From Leucaena leucocephala (Eukaryota > Streptophyta > Magnoliopsida > Fabales > Fabaceae), in contig CM073515.1 of the NCBI GenBank assembly GCA_037074615.1, forward strand, positions 18,189,001-18,253,000: 64,000 nucleotides of DNA. The letters are read 5' to 3'. The notes below the pieces were generated by a model. That model saw only the letters and a list, made by a program, of their open reading frames with translations. It was not told the origin of the DNA and did no database searches. Within the stretch, counting starts at the first letter, position 1. Every line of letters begins with the position of its first letter. The translations under genes and the position numbers were made by a program. Shown in pieces: positions 60,578 through 64,000 of the stretch.

Positions 60578-60905
60578 TTTTGTAGCGGTTATAAACTGCT
60601 ACAAAGTCACAAATTTCAAATTCAAAATTCCCTCCATCCATATATGTTATCATGCCATTTTGAAGCGTTGCAAATATTCAAATTTCAAAGTCAAATTTCT
60701 CTCCATACATATATGTCATCATGACATTTTGTAGCAGTTTACAACCGCAGTAAAAGTTCAAATTTCAAAATAAAATTTCCCTCCATATAGATATGCCATC
60801 GTGACATTTTGTAGCATTTTACAACCATTGTGAATGTTTAAATTTCAAATTCAAATTCCCCTCTATGATTGTCACATTTTGTAGCAGTTACTAACTGTTG
60901 TAAGA
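60578..60905. repeat. about 80-bp tandem repeat, four units
   Basis: Each unit contains CATTTTGTAGCAGTTTACAA (or a variant), then a short spacer, then TTCAAATTTCAAA and TTCCCTCCATAYATATATG. Units begin near 60578, 60654, 60727 and 60800, with a partial unit at 60877. They form the right-hand subterminal region of element E. Confidence 0.75.
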
Positions 60906-60990
60906 TTATGCATAAGTAATTAGACCATTGTCTAACTTTGGAGTGATTTTTGCAAATGGTACAATTTTTTACTGTTACAACTCGTCCTTA

Positions 60991-61227
60991 TAAGGGGTAA
61001 AACTTTAGTTCAACTTCACAATAACTTCCAATAGAGCTTTTACTCTCACATGTTCTCCAGATCACAGCTACATCAATAATGGATAAGACTTGGATCCATG
61101 TGCCACTCGTGACCTCGTAATATCTAGTTTGACTAAACTCTTTCTTAGATTTTGCATTCAATAATACGTCAGTCAATGGTAAGATTCAATGTCCTTGCCC
61201 TATATGTTATTTTAAGAAGTGGTATCC
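60991..61227. other. unassigned segment between two CACTA remnants
   Basis: A 62-codon minus-strand open frame (60988-61176) with no recognisable domain; no repeat was identified. Confidence 0.3.
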
Positions 61228-61817
61228 AAGAAATATTGAATTTTATTAAATGAATAATGTAATGAGCAATTGAAGATATGCTCTGCCATCTTGAACTTTG
61301 TCTCTGCTGCTGTCTCTTTGAGTCTGTATATTTGGCCAGTTTATTGATGAAGCTTCAAGGGATGTGGTTAATGAAACATTGAAGGGGTCATTTTTTCAAA
61401 ATACATTTAAACTGGACAAAAAGAATACCGGCAGGAGTAGAAATAATATATATAAACCTGACAACATCTACACTGGTTGTCTTTATAGTGAGGTGTAGAA
61501 AATTCATTAATCTACACCGGGTATAAACACAACTGGTGTAAAAATTCATTAATCTACACCGAGTACAAACACAACCGGTGTAAACAATTCATTAATCTAC
61601 AGCAGTCATTTAAAAGCGATCAGTTCAACCAGTGTAGACATTAGCAAATTCTACTCCTGATTTCAAAAGGGACCGGTCTAAATTCTACTCTTTCTACACT
61701 GGTGAACTGCCCGATTTAAAAGGTGTACACTTTTTAAACGATTCGTTTCTATACCGGTCATTGTCCGATATAAAATACCATTTTCAACCGATTTAGAAAG
61801 CCTTTTTTATAGTAGTG
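61228..61817 (+). mobile_element. 3'-end fragment of a second element of the D family
   Basis: Parallels the end of element D (53268-53741) throughout: AATGAGCAATTGAAGAT, CTCTGCTRCTGTCTCTTTGA, ACATCTACACTGGTTGTCTT and further ACACCGGTGTA motifs. It ends with the inverse of CACTACTATAAAAAAGGC at 61817. It carries two extra subterminal repeats relative to D. The rest of the element is absent. Confidence 0.85.
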
Positions 61818-61824
61818 AATATTC

Positions 61825-62243
61825 TATCATCATTTATTAGTAAAATTTTGGAACAAAATATTTCCTAGCAATTTTTGGGTATTTTCTGGCTCAACTTTCT
61901 ATAATTACTATTTTGCCCCTGAACTATTGAAAATTGCACTTTAGTCTCTCAACTTTTTATAATTACACTTAATGGCTCATAACTTTTGTCTATTTATATT
62001 TTGCCCATGAAACTTTTAGGGTTTTCACTTTAGTCCCTCTCTTTTTTAAAATAACCATTATGTGCTTGGAACTTTCATTAATTGTAATTTAACTTATTTG
62101 GATTTACAACTTTATACCTTCTCTCTTTCTTTGACTTAAAACTTATCTAATTATTATATTTTCTTCTAATTGACATCCTAATCCCTTCATAATCTCTTTC
62201 CTCTATTAGTCTTATATAGATAGGGAAAATTTAGGATGTTACA
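61825..62243 (-). repeat. LTR fragment related to elements A and B
   Basis: Phrases such as TTTCTGGCTCAACTTTC, TAATTACACTTAATGG, AAACTTTTAG and TTTTCACTTTAGTCCCTC match the right-hand 200 bases of LTR B (21417-21612 and 35560-35757) in order. It ends GATAGGGAAAATTTAGGATG-TTACA where B has GATAGGAAAAAAATAGGATATGACA. Only one end of an LTR is present; the sequence then changes abruptly to Gypsy integrase. Confidence 0.65.
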
Positions 62244-62259
62244 GATGACGTACTCTAAG

Positions 62260-63400
62260 ACTAAGAATGAGTCACAATGGGTGAAGGTTTGTGCTACACG
62301 TTTCTGTATACTCAATGGAAAGTTGTATAAACGATCTGTTCCTCTCCTACTTGTATCAGACTACAAGAAGTAAACTACGTCTATACAAGATACATGAAGG
62401 AGAGTGTGGCAACCAAGTGGGAGGTAGAGGGTTAATACGAACGGTACTCCAGACTGTATACTACTGGCCAACGTTACAAAATAGCGCCATGAACTGAGCT
62501 AAAAAATGTGACAAGTGTACGAAAATCTGACACACTAACTACTAGAATAACTTCACATCATCACCCTAGCATGGCCATTCATGAAGTGATACATGGACAT
62601 CATGGGCAAATAACCTATGACCCCAAGCTGAGTGGCATTAATGCTAGTGCTAACGAAGTACTTTACCAAATGTATCAAGCAGGAGCATACGCTCAAGATA
62701 GGAACACAAGTTACTGATCTTGTTTGGAAAAACATTGCTTGTAGGTTTGACCTACCCAAAGAAATCATATACGACAATAGGTACTAATTCATTGGCCGTA
62801 GATTCCAAGCCTTTTACTAGAAGTGGTATATATGGCATTCGAAACACCCTAAAACCCGTAATCCAATGGGCAGGCAGAGTCGAGGAACTAATGTGTTACT
62901 TAAGAAGCAGCTAGACAAAGTAAAAGGCAGGTGTGTTGAGGAGCTACCATCAGTCTTGTGGGCATACAAAACCACCTACCGCATGTCAATGGGAGAGACC
63001 CCATTCTCCCTAGTATGCGGATCTGGAGCAATGATTCTAGTGGAACTTGGAATCTATCACTATGATACTATAGGATGAATGATAGATCCAACTCATAAGC
63101 CATAACCATCGAACTAGATCTCCTCGATGAGCATCGTGAATAAGCTCTCATCATAATACAACCTATTAATAGAAGGTCACGCGATACTACAACAAAAGCG
63201 CCCGAGCCAGACAATTTAGAGTGGGGTACTAGGTCCTCCGAAGAGTGTTCTTGAACACCAAGGACCCCGTTGACTGTAAGTTAGGCCTGACGTACGAAGG
63301 ATCATACTAGATAGCTGAAGTCATTGGCGAAGGAGTTTACAGACTCCACGATCAAAGTGCCAAACCCCGTCATGCATAGCTAGAAAGTAATACACTTAAA
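62260..63400 (+). pseudogene. Gypsy RNase H/integrase remnant (Tat-like)
   Basis: Plus-strand fragments of a Ty3/Gypsy polyprotein in changing frames. They are: the integrase zinc-finger region (LYKIHEGECGNQVGGRGLIR, YYWPTLQNSA, KKCDKC); the core with QWAGRVEELMCYL and then LDKVKGRCVEELPSVLWAYK-TT and MGETPFSLVCGSGAM; and the C-terminal part (RVFLNTKDPVDCKLGLTYEG, GVYRLHDQSAKPR). From remembered sequences this pattern fits the Tat/Ogre branch rather than the chromovirus type at 38880. Stops are frequent. No LTR of its own was recognised within the window. Confidence 0.8.
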
Positions 63401-64000
63401 AGAGGTGCCATTTCTAATTTCTCCATGCCAATCCTGTATTATGATCCTTCTTGTCTCAAACTTTCTAACCACCAAGGCAAGAAAATGATGGCACACCCCT
63501 CCTGACGACTGACATATAAAGCAACCGACGTGTTAAGCTATATGGTCCAATTGTTACAGGTAGTTTGATCTAAAAAATGTCAACTAAAAAACACTTGTTT
63601 CCCTTTTCAATAGCAGGTACGATAGACGCATCACACCCTCTCAATGACTGATGACTCAATCTCGTGTTGATTATACTCCAAGCTAATAACCACATAATTG
63701 AGGGGAATATAAGAGGAAATAAAGCATCAATAGTTATCAGAATTTTACGTCAGGGCAGTATGATAAGATCCATGATCCCTCCCATGCCCACATAAATCAA
63801 TCATCCTTGCCTAAGTTACTCGCTGGTAGCACCAGAGCGACAATGTTTATAAAAGAAAAATTGCTACTCACTATGCCAACGTAATAATGATTTGTTGAGG
63901 AGCTCAATTCCTTCACCCTAATTGTTCTTAGAACAAGAAGTTGCTTACCTCCTATTCTTTATAATTCAAGTTACTTTACTATCCTTTATATTTCTTTATA
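63401..64000. other. end of window, no supported feature
   Basis: Follows the Gypsy remnant and may be its 3' untranslated region or LTR, but no terminal sequence, primer site or ORF is recognisable before the window ends. Confidence 0.4.

Larger units (their letters stand above)
57337..60990 (+). mobile_element. CACTA-like element E, decayed, right end unclear
   Basis: Begins [T]ACTACAAAAAAACCAAG at 57337, a CACTA-type end with its first base changed. Variants of GTAGCGGTTTATAACCGCTACAAA crowd the first 500 bases and the stretch 60578-60905, as expected for subterminal repeats of a family different from C and D. A degraded TNPA-like gene lies between. No matching right terminal repeat was found near 60990, so the right boundary is an estimate and the element may be truncated. 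Confidence 0.55.

Overview
The window looks like nuclear DNA of a flowering plant, most likely a eudicot. It is strongly AT-rich and dominated by nested plant transposons. The one apparently intact host gene has its best match, from memory, in the plant UGT82 glycosyltransferases. No species can be named from the sequence alone.

1-13.3 kb: a two-exon UDP-glycosyltransferase gene on the minus strand (exon 1 10738-11269, exon 2 1467-2320). The two exons join in frame to 461 codons across an 8.4-kb intron. That intron holds a Stowaway-like MITE, a decayed Copia-like retroelement with a 67-bp tandem repeat, a second MITE, a broken transposon protein gene, and a clean 1,328-bp non-autonomous CACTA element with an ATT target duplication.

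13.3-38.9 kb: a stack of insertions. The outermost is a decayed CACTA element (element C, about 13948-38868, minus). Inside its TNPA/Ulp1-type gene sits a non-coding LTR retroelement (B, 16526-35758, minus). The left LTR of B carries a 1.9-kb solo LTR of another family with perfect ATAAA duplications. The right LTR of B carries a younger relative, element A (25611-33925), with perfect CATAA duplications. In each case the other LTR of B preserves the empty site. The interior of A contains a piece derived from 5S rRNA.

38.9-45.2 kb: a chromodomain Gypsy integrase fragment, a pseudogene that looks like the start of a plant MAN1/Src1 C-terminal-domain protein, a 21-bp-unit minisatellite and a 181-bp tandem duplication.

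45.2-53.7 kb: a structurally complete CACTA element (D, 45252-53741) with a TCA duplication. It contains, in order, a small ORF, a TNPD (tnp2) pseudogene and a TNPA-like/Ulp1 pseudogene. The small ORF lies between two blocks of subterminal repeats, and a recognisable relative lies in the same place in element C. This is the best candidate here for an undescribed component.

53.7-64 kb: MITEs, a further CACTA-like element with roughly 80-bp subterminal tandem repeats, a second copy of the 3' end of the D family, an LTR fragment related to A/B, and a decayed Gypsy integrase.

Apart from the glycosyltransferase, every coding region I recognise carries stop codons or frame breaks, so the window is mostly a record of insertions. 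All family names come from remembered protein motifs; no database search was run.
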